This document shows, in pieces, positions 11,775-23,608 of a stretch of 64,000 bases of DNA (positions within the stretch are counted from its first letter, which is position 1; each line of letters opens with the position of its first letter). The translations under genes and the position numbers were made by a program. The notes under the pieces were generated by a model. It was not told the DNA's origin and ran no database searches. It worked only from the letters and a program-made list of their open reading frames with translations. This DNA is from Heligmosomoides polygyrus polygyrus (Eukaryota; Nematoda; Chromadorea; Rhabditida; Heligmosomidae): NCBI GenBank assembly GCA_947396885.1, contig OX377203.1, forward strand, positions 24,059,253 through 24,123,252, read 5' to 3'.

Positions 11775-13085
11775 CAGGATGTCTCAAAAAAAGATTCTGA
11801 AGAAGTATAAACTTGTATAGAAGTGAAGGAAAATAGTATTTTTCTGAAATATGAGCGGTAGAGATTGCGCCGCGCACTAGTATGGTTTCTTGCATTTTAT
11901 TCTTGATTGATTATGTTTCGCTTGAATACTTGTCAGAATTTCTACATAAAGTGGAGGCATTAATTAACTTGCGCTTCACTTAAAGCCCGAAACTCTAAAA
12001 AAAACACTACAACCTGCGGTAAAATGCAGGACATTCTAAAAAATGCACGTTGAAGGGTTCTAACATCCACAGTATGGTTCCTGCAAGCTAACTGAGTCTA
12101 AAAACTTCATAAACACTTTACAATGACAAATTTGCGTTCAAACGCGAACGAGACTTACCGGTCAGCATTATTAGATCGACCTTCATGGAGCTCCAGGAAC
12201 GAGTCACCGCTGCATGAACATTTTGAATTTGTGTAAGAACCGTAAGTCGCTACATCTTCGTCGGGAACCTCGTAGCTCTATACCTATCTTGAGCCTACTG
12301 TAATACATCCGGTTTGTGACGCGGTACCGCTTCTTCGTGTACTAACCACTGGGTGATGAAGCGGTACACTGAACAAGCATCGTCAAAATCGGCATCGAAG
12401 GAGTCCTCGTGTTTCCGGGGCAATAACATACTGAGGGGCTACAAAATAACTGGAGAACGCCGAGTTCCAGATCGTTAAAAAATATATCCTGATATCGATT
12501 TTCACTCGCATGGGAAAGTTGGCAGGACTGATCTCAGATGAACCACGAGCCGATTGTTGATATACAGGGTGTCTCCAAAATTCTTACACTTTTTAAAAGG
12601 TGTTAACATTGATACTGGTAAAAGTACTAACAGTTGAAAAAGCTCATATAAAAGCGCAAGAAAGTAGAAATTTTCTGGCGTATAACCGGTATTGATTGCG
12701 CCACGCACTCGTCCGAGTTGTAGCATTTTACACTCGATTGATCATGTCTCGCTTGAATACTTGACATAACATCTCCATAAAGTGTTCATATTGATTGATT
12801 TGTGCACTTTGAAGGTTATAACTTAAAAACACTCTACAACCTGGCAAAACGCAGGGTATTCTAAAGAATGGAAGCACTGTTCAAGAAGTGCAATACAAGT
12901 TCAAGGGGTTCTAACATTGCTCCAAGTGGAGCTTTTAAAGATGTTTAAGACTCGTATAAAGTCGCAGAATAACGCAAATTCTGTAACGAGCAAATAGTCG
13001 AGATTGCACCGTGAATCCGTCTGAGACCTTACATTTCAGACTCGATTGGTTATGCATGGGCTGAATGCTTGTTACAGTCTTGTTA
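11775..13085. repeat. Three tandem-arranged copies of a Tc1/mariner-like MITE family
   Basis: Copies start with ATACAGGATGTCTCAAAA (11774) and ATACAGGGTGTCTCCAAA (12562) and share, in order, GATTGCGCC, CGCTTGAATACTTG, ACATAAAGTG and AACACTCTACAACCTG-type blocks. A third, more diverged copy follows at about 12906-13085. A further inverted copy lies at 34862-35000. Confidence 0.6.
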
Positions 13086-13424
13086 CAAGATTCACTGGTG
13101 CAGGTGCATAGTTGCTTTTTGCTGCTGCGCAAAATGGGGACCAACTTCGTCTCCTCCAGACTGCTTTTTTGCCAATGTGTGAAATTATGGGGATCCAACT
13201 GCGAGCTTTCTTACATTTCAGTGTCAGTGCAATCTAGGAGGATAGCTCATCGCCAGCCGCAGCTCTACAAAGTGACAGCGCAGTCGAGGAGGCACCTGTT
13301 CTCGCGTGGATCTCGCCCATATTGAAGGATTGGGCCCCAACCAGGGCTAAGAAGGCTTACATTCCTGCATTGCTGATGAATTGGTACCTGTGGTGCCTAG
13401 GAGGATAAAACAGTGACTTTTTGA

Positions 13425-13565
13425 TAGAGTAGCCTCCGCATTCCGAAGTCATGCACGTAGAAATCACCTCCACCAATTCTCAAACAAGTAGAATGCGTGG
13501 CGCATCTCGCGAGCTTCTTCACCAACGCCGTCTTTTCTCTTTATCCTTCGTCTCTGCTATGATTC
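13425..13565 (+). mobile_element. SINE fragment (3' half)
   Basis: Contains AGTAGAATGCGTGGCGCATC and the GCCGTCTTTTCTCTTTATCC tail of the plus-oriented SINE; the tRNA-like head is missing. Confidence 0.55.
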
Positions 13566-13745
13566 ATAGATCTGTTTTTTGTTCCACAAAGTTGTCTTCA
13601 AGTTATTGCCACCACTGTCCGCCTATTGCATTGTCTCGCAGCTAAGTTCCTATTGTTTTTGAATTTCTGGCTTATATTTGGAAGTAATGGGCGAGGTGAT
13701 GTGGATTCCGCAGAACCATAGAAAGGAATAAATATGTCGCTGAAC

Positions 13746-14035
13746 GGGCGCGTGTAGCGCAGTCGGAAGAGGTACCGGCTGTCGCGTTCACCCGATACCA
13801 GGTTTGAGGCTCTGAATTCCGGCACAGGCCAACCAAGCCTTCCATCCCTCCGGGGGTCGATGAATTTTTACCAGACATGTCTGGGAAGGGTAAAGCGCTG
13901 GCTTGTTCATCGGCCACCGCAAGTCACTGCATGACCAAATTCTCATTCAAATCACCTTAACGACATCCCGTAGAAGTAGAATGCGTGGCGCATCCAAAAG
14001 GATTTGAGAAATGCCGTTATTTATCCTTTATCATT
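13746..14035 (+). mobile_element. tRNA-derived SINE copy
   Basis: Near complete: A box GTAGCGCAGTCGG (13754-13766), degenerate B box GGTTTGAGG...GAATTCC, CCAACCAAGCCTTCC, GACATGTCTGGGAAGG, CGACATCCCGTAGAAGTAG and the TTATCC-rich 3' tail. Confidence 0.85.
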
Positions 14036-14439
14036 TATGTAGCTGAAAAATTGACTCAAAAGTGTTATTTAAACTCGAAGCGGTAACATAATATCTACAA
14101 CAGTGATACAAGGGTCGTGACCGAAACTTTTGCGTTAGAAGGGGCTTGAACCCTTTCGATTAATCAGAGATGAAGTTGCTACTGCGAAGCGTCCTTCCCG
14201 GAAAGCAAAAGGAACGTGTTGGAGGAACGCGCAAGAATTTTGATCGCAACAAAGCTAGTAGTCTATAACAACCTCATGAAATTTCAATCTTGTTTGTTGA
14301 GAATTAATCCTCCATTGGATGGTGACCTGCTCATTCAAGACTTTGCTTAATGTGGGCAGGAGTTTTGTGAGCTTGCGTACTGTCTCAAGCACTCAAGTGC
14401 AGACTGACGAAATGTGATCTCACCAAGGCCATGAACCAT

Positions 14440-14620
14440 TATTCTTCAACCTTCGGGTCGATGAATTGATGCCACACATTCCACTCTTTTCGGGTAGATG
14501 AATAGATGCCACCCTTGTCGGAGCAGGATATAACAGACTTGTCTATCATCTGACCACCGCAATTCATGTATAGACCAAATACGCATTCAAAATGATCAAC
14601 CCAAAGATTGTGTGGGATAT
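14440..14620 (+). mobile_element. SINE fragment
   Basis: Degenerate middle part with CTTGTCTATCATCTGACC, CCGCAATTCATG and ATACGCATTCAAA in SINE order. Confidence 0.4.
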
Positions 14621-14855
14621 TGGGGCGTTCTGATTTTTGAGTCGGTTAAACAGTTTCTGCCTAACTTACTTGCTTAGTAGAGGAAGAACATTTGTACATA
14701 CATACATATAATAGCGCTGCTAATTAACCTTCGCCGTTTTCAGTGATGTTAAGCTGCTGTTCTAAATACCAATCACACAAAACAGTGAACGGTTGTAAAT
14801 AGTTCCGCGTAAAATAATAAATAGCTCCAATCTTGATTCAATGAGTCTATTGCAG

Positions 14856-16443
14856 GCTACCGTGCTGCGATGTGGTCACTCGTTCTGCCAAATTTGCCTC
14901 GATGAAGCGATCAATGTGGACGATCGCTGTCCCGAATGTCGTCGACCAACCCTTGGGATTCTGATTCCAAATCTGTCCGTCGTTTTTCACTATTTGCCCG
15001 AAAGGTAAAGCTTTTATTTTTGTAATATTTCAGAAGGCTCAACGAGTGTATCCACCACTTCGTCAAAGATGACGCAAGTAAAATGAACGACTTCCACAGA
15101 AGGAAAGCCCACAATGCAGGTGCGGTTCTTTAACTTTTGTTGCCTGTGCATGAAAACAGTTTGTTCTTCTTCAGATGTGATGGCCCATCGCCGAAAAAAC
15201 AGAGCTGTTCTGTTCGCTATTCTGCACAGAAGTAGGAGGCCATTGACGACAAGGGAAATTGAGGAGCAGTGGACGGTTGGATGGTTTAGACTTTTGTTTG
15301 TTTGCCATATAATTTTTGGCACTTCGAACCGTTGTATTGACACTGAAATCGGAGTTGCTTAGCAGCATTTGAGCAAATTTGTTTTATTCTTTCTAAGATC
15401 GGTACATTAGCTATCACTTTCGGTGGAATAAAGATGCCTTATGAATATCATCTGGTCCCCTTATGAGGGGCGCGGATATGTAGTACAGTCGGTGGAGGTG
15501 CCGGCTGTCGCGTGCACCCTAGACGAGGTTTCTGGTTCGGACTTCTCGCCCAGGCCAACCAAGCCTTCCATACCACCAGGGCCCTTGAATTGGTATCAGT
15601 CTCGTCTGGGAAGGATAATGCGCTGACTTGTTCATCGGCTGGACATTGCAGGTTATTATATGGCCAAATACGCATTCAAACCGTCTCCGCGACATCCTGT
15701 GGAAGTATTGTGCCTGGCGTATCCCAAAAGGGATTGACTAACGTTGTCCTTTATCCTTTATCCCTTTATCCTCTTTTGAAATGATGTTTGAGCATTTTAT
15801 GTGCACGTAACAAGGATAATGGACAGTTCAATGTTCTAACCTTTCTAGACAAGCTTCTTACCATTTCAGGGACCGAAGTGGAATGGAAGGCTTCGTTGGC
15901 CTGGGCGAGAGCCGAACTTGAATTTTTAACTCGAGCTGTGCGCGTCTACTCCCACAACTGCGCTACCCGTGCCCTGTATGGAATGAGCATACCGAACAAA
16001 TACCTAGGCTATACAAAAGATGAGAGGTGCATAGATGGGAAAGTCAGTTCTTGGTCTTTCCTTAAGTATACAGTGGTGGGACTTTGCTTTGATCCGTCAC
16101 TCATCTGATCTCGCAAATCATTACTCCTTATTACATATTCCTATACAAGGTAGAGTGGAGTAAAGTAGGAGAATTCATAGAGATTAGTATTTAACAGATG
16201 AAAATATTGTATAATTTAGGCTGCACAGCATCTGGACATCTTGAGTGACGACATTCGGACGGAACTGCACCGGATGATCCAGGATACTTCGTCAGTCTTC
16301 CAGATTATCGTTGAAAACAACGGTGCGTTCCTTAAAAATGTGCGAACATTCAGTAGAAGCCTCTATTACCAGATCTTAAAATTTTTCAACTTTTTTCAGA
16401 GCAACGAGTGATGTTGAAGAATCTTGGCATCCAAGGAGGATGA
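14856..16443 (+). CDS. RING-finger protein, 5' exon not found
   Basis: Likely E3 ubiquitin ligase. Exons 14856-15004, 15034-15119, 15175-15275, 16220-16322 and 16400-16443 (stop TGA at 16441-16443); phases chain 0>2>1>0>1>stop. The first visible exon reads LRCGHSFCQICLDEAI and then DRCPECRRP. That is the Cys-x-His-x3-Cys-x2-Cys ... Cys-x2-Cys half of a C3HC4 RING; the first Cys pair must be in an upstream exon I could not locate. Later exons give KDDASKMNDFHRRKA, HLDILSDDIRTELHRMIQDT and a short C-terminus MLKNLGIQGG. Donor GTTGGA after 15275 is non-ideal, and the 945-base intron with SINE insertions may hide another exon. An alternative last exon (16602-16681, acceptor TTTTTCTCAG) is phase-compatible with exon 16220-16322. 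Confidence 0.7.
15468..15775 (+). mobile_element. tRNA-derived SINE copy
   Basis: Well-preserved plus copy: GTAGTACAGTCGG, CTGGTTCGGACTTC, CCAACCAAGCCTTCC, GTCTCGTCTGGGAAGG, and tail TTATCCTTTATCCCTTTATCC. It lies inside the RING-finger gene's intron. Confidence 0.85.
15850..15995 (-). mobile_element. SINE fragment
   Basis: Plus strand shows GGAATGGAAGGCTTCG, TTGGCCTGGGCG and CAACTGCGCTACCCGTGCC, the 5' half of the SINE in minus orientation. Confidence 0.55.
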
Positions 16444-16779
16444 ACAGAATCTCAGCTCGTCTTTGTACTTGAGCAGAGCCCGAAGGTTCAGCTAGGAGCC
16501 GAATGTTCGAGCGGATCATGACGCTTTTTTCGCCTTTTGATGTGACGTGTGTTGATGTGTTTTGCATCGTCAGGATGAACGTTTTCTAAACTTTTTCTCA
16601 GCAACTGGAACATCGCGACATAGAACTCAAGCACGGCAACCAATTTCATCTTGCGCGTCAGCCAGTAGAAGTGAGCGTTGATTAGAAGGACAAAGAAATG
16701 AGTTGGTGGCTGTCGTCTTAAGATCCTGCGGAGTTCAGTCGCATTTTCCTTATGGATGTTAACTAATTATACAATATTC

Positions 16780-17030
16780 ACTTCAAATTGGACAATCTTT
16801 CAAACAGGCCTAACGTTTTGAAAAAACTGCTTCTTTCAGTTATCCGGCAATTTTTTTGCAAAGTTGTCCATAATCCGTTATCCGCATTTCAGTATTTTTT
16901 TTATCTTCTCATTTCTGGTAGATATGGTCTTTGTCGTCTTCCCTTCGCTTCTAAATTTTTGGCACTATTGGAGAAAAACTGACTCCGTGACTTACCATTA
17001 GATACACGTAGCTGGAGCAGTCGGAAGTGT
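16780..17030. other. Spacer, nothing recognised
   Basis: AT-rich sequence downstream of the RING-finger gene. I see no exon or repeat end in it. Confidence 0.4.
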
Positions 17031-17740
17031 TCGTTTCGTTGAGGAGGCATCAGAAAGTCGTTCTGTTCTCACGAACATGAGTACGATTACTGGCACGATG
17101 GCGTCAGAGAAGCGAGGATGGTGCAGTTGTGGGTTGTCAATATGCATTCCCACATTTTCTCATTCCAGTTCTCGCATTACGTTTTCGAGGGTGGCGCTGA
17201 AGGGATATGATATCCTCTGCCGAGCACCTCTCTTCACGTCGATGACGACGTCGTTGTAGAATGGAGAGATCGTGGTCGTGAATCCACTGTACAACTCTCG
17301 AAGGACTCTGATGTACTGAGTAGGAACACCCTGAGTGAGCAGGACGTCTATGACCGCTTCAGTTTCGACGGAGTCGAATGCCTTCTTCAGGTCGATGAAC
17401 GTAAGGCATAGCAGTAGCTTGTACTCTTACGACACTTCGATGATGAGGTTCGCAATGGTGTGTATGTGGTCGATCGTGCCGAATCCTCTCCGAACTTCTG
17501 CTTGTTCGCGTGACTTTGCTTCCAGCGTTCTGCCGATCATACACATGGGGCGGCTATGTTGAACAACTTGTAGGCTGCGGGAGACCAGCAGATCTATGGT
17601 AGAGAAGTTGCTAATGCAGTTGGCGACCCCTCTCTGTATTATAAAATGCCTCTCGCTGGAACCTTGCACCACCATAGGTAATTCCGATAAACAGATTACA
17701 ACGACTCTTGAGATGTTGTCTGCAGACAAAAATGCGCTAC
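17030..17740 (-). mobile_element. RTE-type reverse-transcriptase fragment
   Basis: Minus-strand translation across frameshifts gives TFIDLKKAFDSVETEAV, LLTQGVPTQYIRVLRELY, GFTTTISPFYNDVVID and VKRGARQGIS. These correspond to the finger/palm motifs up to the region before YADD. Same lineage as the fragments at 4.5, 30.3, 35.8 and 59.2 kb. Confidence 0.8.
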
Positions 17741-17865
17741 GTGGTTATTAAGGGGGTGCACGTACGTAACGTCTGGGATTAATGATTGGAAACGCTGTTA
17801 TCGTACTATTGGCGTGTTCCATTATTAATGTCTTTTTTCAAATTTTTTCAAAAATTCAAGTGAAT

Positions 17866-18560
17866 TTTCTTATTCATATTGGTAACATATATTAATCAAT
17901 GATGTGTTTACCATTTTGTTGGATGACCTTTTCCATGTTTCGGTAGGATAAAAAATTCCACGTTCGAAGAAGCCTGGGCCTTTAGAAGAGAAGAACTGCT
18001 GCAACTCATTTTTAACAGCTTGACCGGAATCGAAAGTTTTGCCATAAAGTGGTTTCATGGGAGCTAAGCAAGTGTCAGTCTGATGGTGCCAGGTCTGGGC
18101 TATAGGGTGGATGTGGCTTCAGCTCCCAATTGAGCTCTGTTAGTTCTTGACGGGTTATCAAAGGGGTGTGGGGTCTGGCGTTATCATGATGGAACATAAC
18201 GCCCCTGCGATTGGCCAGTTCAGGGCGTTTTTCTTTTAACTCTTCTTCCAGTTTCGATAGTTGACGACAGTGAATTTTCGAATCAATAGTTGGAAGCAGC
18301 TCGAAGTACACTATAGCTATGCATATGTCAATGCATTTGGTGAGGTGATTCCTTTAATTCGCTAGCAACCCAACAACCAGTTTGTATACGTAACCGAGCC
18401 GTTGCAAGTGCAAGTAAACAATTGAATTCACTATGTCAAGCTTTTCTGCCATCTCTCGAGTTGTCCTACGTCGGTTAGTTTCCATCAACGCCTACTCTGT
18501 CGTCATCACTGGCGATTGCACGACCTGTAGGTGGTGCATTTTGCACACTTCCAGAGCAAA
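17866..18560 (-). pseudogene. Mariner-family transposase relic
   Basis: Minus strand encodes a helix-turn-helix scrap (NRRRTTREMAEKLDIV, HLHLQRLGYV). Then come the catalytic-region motifs FHHDNARPHTPLITRQEL and LKPHPPYSPDLAPSD, and downstream LKPLYGKTFDSGQAV. The order fits a mariner transposase with internal deletion and frameshifts. I did not find convincing terminal inverted repeats. Confidence 0.8.
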
Positions 18561-18817
18561 AGCGAGCAAACACTGGCGTTGAGTTTACGGAGTGGACTGC
18601 GTCACAGACACTGGCATTGCTTAAGACAGTGCTCACCATAAACTTCACATATTTTCTTCCGAGCTTGCACCAGATTTTTGCCTTTTCGGAAGTGAAACAA
18701 CAAAATATTCCGATAACGCCTTCTTTGGTTGTCCACCTTCAACTTCATTTTTACAAAGTTCTTTCTACTAATGACGCTCAGTTTTCGAGAGAAGACAGTC
18801 TGATCTTTAAAAAAGTA

Positions 18818-19558
18818 CAGGGTGCGTAAAAGGTATTGACGCAGTAAATGACGGTTGTGGAAACATATTGAGCAGTAAGTCTTAAAATATTCACTTGAGA
18901 AGTATGGAAAATGATCTTGCAAACACGATAGAATAACTCGTAATGGACATTGGCTCCTTTACTGTGAATACAGGAAAAAATTCCGAAAACAACGGAAAAA
19001 TTCATGTGCACGCGCTGCAAGTACTCGCTTGGATTTCGTCATGTGCTTTGAACAGGGTAGTCTTCTGCGACTGGTCACTTCTGTTGAAAGTAGCCCAGAC
19101 CTCATTCTCCAAAATCGCCTAAAAAGAATAATCCAGCGGATTCATGTTTAAGCTGTGCTCGTCTGAGAAGCTGTCAACACCTCGCGCGCGTTATCTGTTT
19201 GCCGCTATCGGTCAAAGATTGATAATTTTGGATTTGAACGTTAACATGCTTGAACATCTTGTAATCATCATCTGTTATGACAGAGCCGTGGCTGACATTT
19301 GGGTTGTTGACCTCCTTCCTCACCGACCGTTTCGAACACCGCCTAATTCTCTTGCTAATAAGGGATTCATTTCCTTTGGTAACAGCCAGGGAAGGGTCAC
19401 TTTAACCACGACGGCTTCATGTTTCTTCAGTTTTTACAAGCATATTTTTTGAGCACGATATAGACAACAAAAATAACACACAAAAACTTTGAAAAGTAGA
19501 AAGAGAAAGTTGGAGCTGAAACAAAAAGTAGGTGCGTCAATACTTTTTACGCACCCTG
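18818..19558. mobile_element. Tc1/mariner-type non-autonomous element with TA target site
   Basis: Left end CAGGGTGCGTAAAAGGTATT and right end (as reverse complement) CAGGGTGCGTAAAAAGTATT are near-perfect inverted repeats, each bordered by TA. No intact transposase is visible in the roughly 740-bp interior. Confidence 0.85.
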
Positions 19559-20283
19559 TATATAACAATATGAGCCACGTAATCGATGCTACATAAAAAT
19601 ATACAGCTCACGCCATCTACGAGAAAATACGGCATTAATTGTCGAACAACCCAATACTAACAACCAAAGGACGACTTGAAGTGGAGTAAACTGCTCACCG
19701 GAAAGACGCAAAGAGCAGATAGGTGGTTCAAGTACCCACGTCTGACAGGGACGTATCAATAGACCTCGCAACATGAGTCAATCAGCTGAGCGTTTTCTGC
19801 GGGCAGGTATCCGCCCTCGTCAGTGTTTGACGTCAGACGGCATTCTCCAATGAAAAAGAGAACAATGCGATGCATTAGAGAGCTGGACGTCTGGAATTGC
19901 CCGAATGCTACACCTAGCGCTCGGAACTCTCTCTTATTCATTTCCTTCAATTATTTCAAGCGTCCTGCCACATCTCCAGGAGCGCCATCCTATGTAAGGT
20001 CGTTTACCATGAAGTCATGCGTGTCTTATAGAAACAGACTGCGCTACGTTCTCTTTCTAAACATTGCAATGTCTAATTGAATGTTGGTGTACTTACTGTT
20101 TACACATTTATGTTTACATTTGTTCTTGTTTACGTTCTGTTTGCTGCTATCATGGTCTGCGGCGAATGCTTTAGTAATAGCGGTTATGGGACCACAGTGC
20201 AACACACTTTATTACAAGTACACGTTTTCTAAGCCGGCTTATCTTCGTTTTTTCTCATTTTCGTTTGCATAGGCGTTTATATG

Positions 20284-20487
20284 CTAATATTCGTCGGAGT
20301 CCTTTCTGGCAAGTTCAGTTCCTATGGAAGCAATACCGAAAGGAAGCGTAGTGAAGATGTAGCTGGTTGCTCGCTTTGGTGTTATCGGAAATAAGACCGA
20401 ACTCCCAGGTGCTTCGTCCCCGTAAAGTTGCTCGAAAGTGGTTTCCTCACTCACCTCCGAATCACACCATAGGTACAATAAAGAAAG
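20284..20487 (-). CDS. Last exon of an unidentified gene
   Basis: Acceptor TTTATCACACAG opens a 67-codon frame reading LSLLYLWCDSEVSEETTFEQ, later LYGDEAPGSSVLFPITPK, TLPFGIASIG and a terminus ELARKDSDEY before TAG (20284-20286). A minus-strand AATAAA at 20208-20213, about 70 bases downstream, supports a true 3' end. Upstream exons were not identified; a donor-like GAG|GTGAGT inside the exon allows an alternative end. Family unknown. Confidence 0.5.
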   Translation of the reverse strand, partial: LSLLYLWCDSEVSEETTFEQLYGDEAPGSSVLFPITPKRATSYIFTTLPFGIASIGTELARKDSDEY

Positions 20488-20489
20488 CT

Positions 20490-21050
20490 GTGTGATAAAC
20501 TGTTCTGCCTATGCATTTTCTTCAAGTGCTTCTACATAGTTCTACCGCATTCCGTCATGCTTTTTATTTGCCCCAGTACTTTGAACTGAAACTCCGAATA
20601 CTATGAAAGGTAGACTTCTTGCCCTAACGGATTCATAGTGATGCCCCGCGATCTATGTACTAGTTTCTCTACTAGTGTTGTTACTAATGCCGCACAAGAT
20701 ATGGTCTATAGTTACTGCATTTTTATTTCTATTTTCTTTTGTTAAAGTGCATCTTTGCTGCACATTAAATATCCCACATATATTAATAAATAAATACGTA
20801 ACCTAGAAACAGCAAACGGACATCACAATGGAGATACACACCGCCAGTCTCCTCTGCATAGCTTTAAGTAAACATCATTTACACCATCAATCAGAAAGGC
20901 ACTGCAGTGTTCTGGATGAGTGCACGGCACAGTCTTTTCACATGAATAATTTTTGGCGTTGGTGCACTTCAAAATGCATCCGAGATACTGCGAGGGCCAT
21001 AGAAATAGGAATTTTATGCTACTTCAAAATGTATACAGCGAGTTTACGAG
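20490..21050. other. Spacer, nothing recognised
   Basis: No supported exon or element end. Probably intron or flank of the gene ending at 20284. Confidence 0.4.
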
Positions 21051-21058
21051 GTTACTAC

Positions 21059-22554
21059 CAGGGATGAGCGGATAATAAAATTTCGAAACCGGGATAACGG
21101 ATAAAGAACAAATTCTTTCTCCAATAGTAGGTTGAGGTTGTAACATTGTCCTCGTCACATGTCAAATAAGCCAATTTTAACCACCTTATTGTTATTTTTT
21201 ATCGAGGTGCGTGGTAGTGCAGTCGGAAGAGCCGGCTTCCGCATGCACTCCAACTCGATGTTCTTGGTTAGAATTTCCCGCACAGGACAACAAGGCTTTC
21301 CCTCCTTTCAAGCTCGGTGAGTTGATACCAGAATTGTCCGTGAAAGATAATGCACTGACTTGTCTATTCGCTGACCAGTCATTGGCCAAGTATATAACTA
21401 ACGACTAACGTCGTCCTGTATCCTTTGTTCATGTTTTCCAGTTGCAGTGGATACGCGAACTATAGATCGAACGGGTTTTCTGGGCCAAGATGAGGTAGTC
21501 GTTAGGGAGAGTCGCTTTTGTGTACCCTTTAATCAATTTTAACATTAGCTCTTCTCCAGTTCGAACAAAACTATCACTATATTGCATCCAAGAAGGTGAA
21601 TTGCCGTTAATTGTATTTGGAGAGAATTATAGTATAACTTCGCCAAGTTGTGAAACCAACCCTATTAAGCAGATCCCTCTCGCGGCTGTCACAAGCGTCT
21701 TGCTGAGAGCCTCCATAAGGCCAGAAAAGTCGCGGGAATTGCTAATCCAACGAGCATTTCAAGTATAACAGTTTCATATTGACGGGAAATAAGATGAAAG
21801 AGGCGTTGGACAACGAAACTTTCCTCGGTGAATGCCCGGTAAACATCATTCCATAGAAATAGATGTGACTCATGCACTTCATTCACTGACATCTATACTC
21901 ATCCAAGGGTTGCTTATCAGCCTTTCGGTTGTTTTCATAGCCATGGACAGCTAACTGTTTTGCTCCTCCTCCTTCGTTTTGTCCTTCCATTCGCTCATGA
22001 ATCTATTACAACCCGCTAGGGTACACCCTTTGCTTGTCGTCTTCAGGCTCAGAACGTGGTCGTGCCGAAACGTCAGTCGATCAATGGCAGGTTTGTATGC
22101 CTGTATCGGACCCACAGCCCAGCAACTTCTACTGTTCAACAACTACCTGATATTGAAACACTGGGTTTTCATCGACCACTCACTCGAAGCCATGCTAAAC
22201 AAAGTTTAAAAGAGTTTAAAAGATCAAAATGCGCGATGGGCACGTATAGATGCGGTGTCGTTTAACTGTGCCTTGCTTGAGTCCACTACACGCTAGATAG
22301 TTTAGTCTAGCTATACCATTGGGAACTAAGGGAAGACACCGACCTATCATTGCAACAGTATCGACCATAAGTATAAAAACAAAACGATTTTCAAAAATCG
22401 TCCTTATATTTAATTAAGTAATCATAAGTGTGCGGAATTTTGTTGTTCGTTATCCGGCCAAAATCTCCGGATGACGGACAACAAAACGGATAGGTTAAAA
22501 TCCGCCAGAAACCGGATAACGGATAACGGATAACGGTTAATCCGCTCATCCCTG
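21059..22554 (-). mobile_element. hAT-type transposon remnant with a nested SINE
   Basis: Ends CAGGGATGAGCGGATAA and, inverted, CAGGGATGAGCGGATTAA fit hAT termini. Subterminal GGATAACGGATAACGG repeats occur at both ends, and the flanking octamers GTTACTAC and GATACCAC match at six of eight positions, an aged 8-bp target duplication. A minus-strand open frame (21689-21890) reads VHESHLFLWNDVYRAFTEE, LFHLISRQYETVILEM and LVGLAIPAT. The LAIPAT piece resembles the hAT C-terminal motif, so it may be transposase debris. Confidence 0.65.
21203..21432 (+). mobile_element. tRNA-derived SINE nested in the hAT element
   Basis: GGTAGTGCAGTCGGAAGAG, TTGGTTAGAATTTCC, GACAACAAGGCTTTCC, and a short GTCCTGTATCC tail. 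Confidence 0.75.
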
Positions 22555-22658
22555 GATACCACAACCTATAACCCGTTTCGAGTTAAGTTACCCTTGCCCT
22601 AAAAAATGCGTATCCGTTTTTGAGTCATACTTTCTTCCAAGTAGTTGCTAGCTCTAAT

Positions 22659-23336
22659 CAGGGATGCACATTTAACGGCCAACGGTTTAATGAATTTAAC
22701 GAATTAACGGCATTCCCCGTTGAAATCTGGCTTAACGACTTGTTGAGAAATTCAACGGAACTTTTAACGGACTTCTTTCTCAATAAGTTTATCATTTTTC
22801 TTCCTAGTCCTTAATATTACATCTTTCCGATTAGGGCTGTTCCTGAACGACTATTGCAATCATCAATTTTTCATAACTCCTATTGCGATTTTTTGACATA
22901 ATGTTCTTTGGAGGTAGAAAAGCTCTTCGCCGAGCCATCAAGCACGTCAACGAACCCCCTAAATTACTGATCTGTTAAGATGTTTTGCCGGCATCGTCTC
23001 AAAAAGTTCAGTTCCCTTGAATGAATGATGATTCCGTACCTGCTCTTTTTCTCCACTCCGAAGATAATCTGTTGCTGAAAGCTGGATTAGTTTGCTGTCC
23101 ACTCTTTGTTGGTGGTCAATTTTTTTATGTTACATTGTAATAATACGCAACATTCCTTGAGCGTTTGCTGTTGACCCGTTGAAATACAAAACATGTTTTC
23201 TTTGTTTTTTTTTCATTCAAATAAATAGTTTGTAGCAAGTTATTGATCTAATGAAATTTAACGATTTACCGGAAATTTAACGAAAATTTTCTGTTGAAAA
23301 TGTTCGATAAGAAAATTTTACTTTGTGTGAACCCTG
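22659..23336. mobile_element. Non-autonomous hAT element with perfect 8-bp target duplication
   Basis: The octamer GCTCTAAT flanks the element exactly on both sides (22651-22658 and 23337-23344). Termini CAGGGATGCACA and, inverted, CAGGGTTCACAC fit the hAT CAGGG consensus. AACGG/AACGA-type subterminal iterations are visible at both ends. The interior is AT-rich and non-coding. Confidence 0.9.
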
Positions 23337-23608
23337 GCTCTAATGGTAGAAGTGCAGCCTATTTAGGTTTAGTTAGTTTAGTCTCCGGCTAGCTGTTTAT
23401 TAGTTTAGTTTGATTAGTTGCTTTTTACGTTTTAGTTGCCTATATTTGTTACGCGTTTACTCGTAAGAATATCGCTGCCGACCGAAAAAGTGATATTGTT
23501 GTGTTGTCCTTTTATTCATTTTTTTAGGCATGACTTGATCTTTATTTTGTTTTCTTCATATCGTAGAGCACGTCCTCTTGGATGTATAAATAAATAAATA
23601 AATAACTA

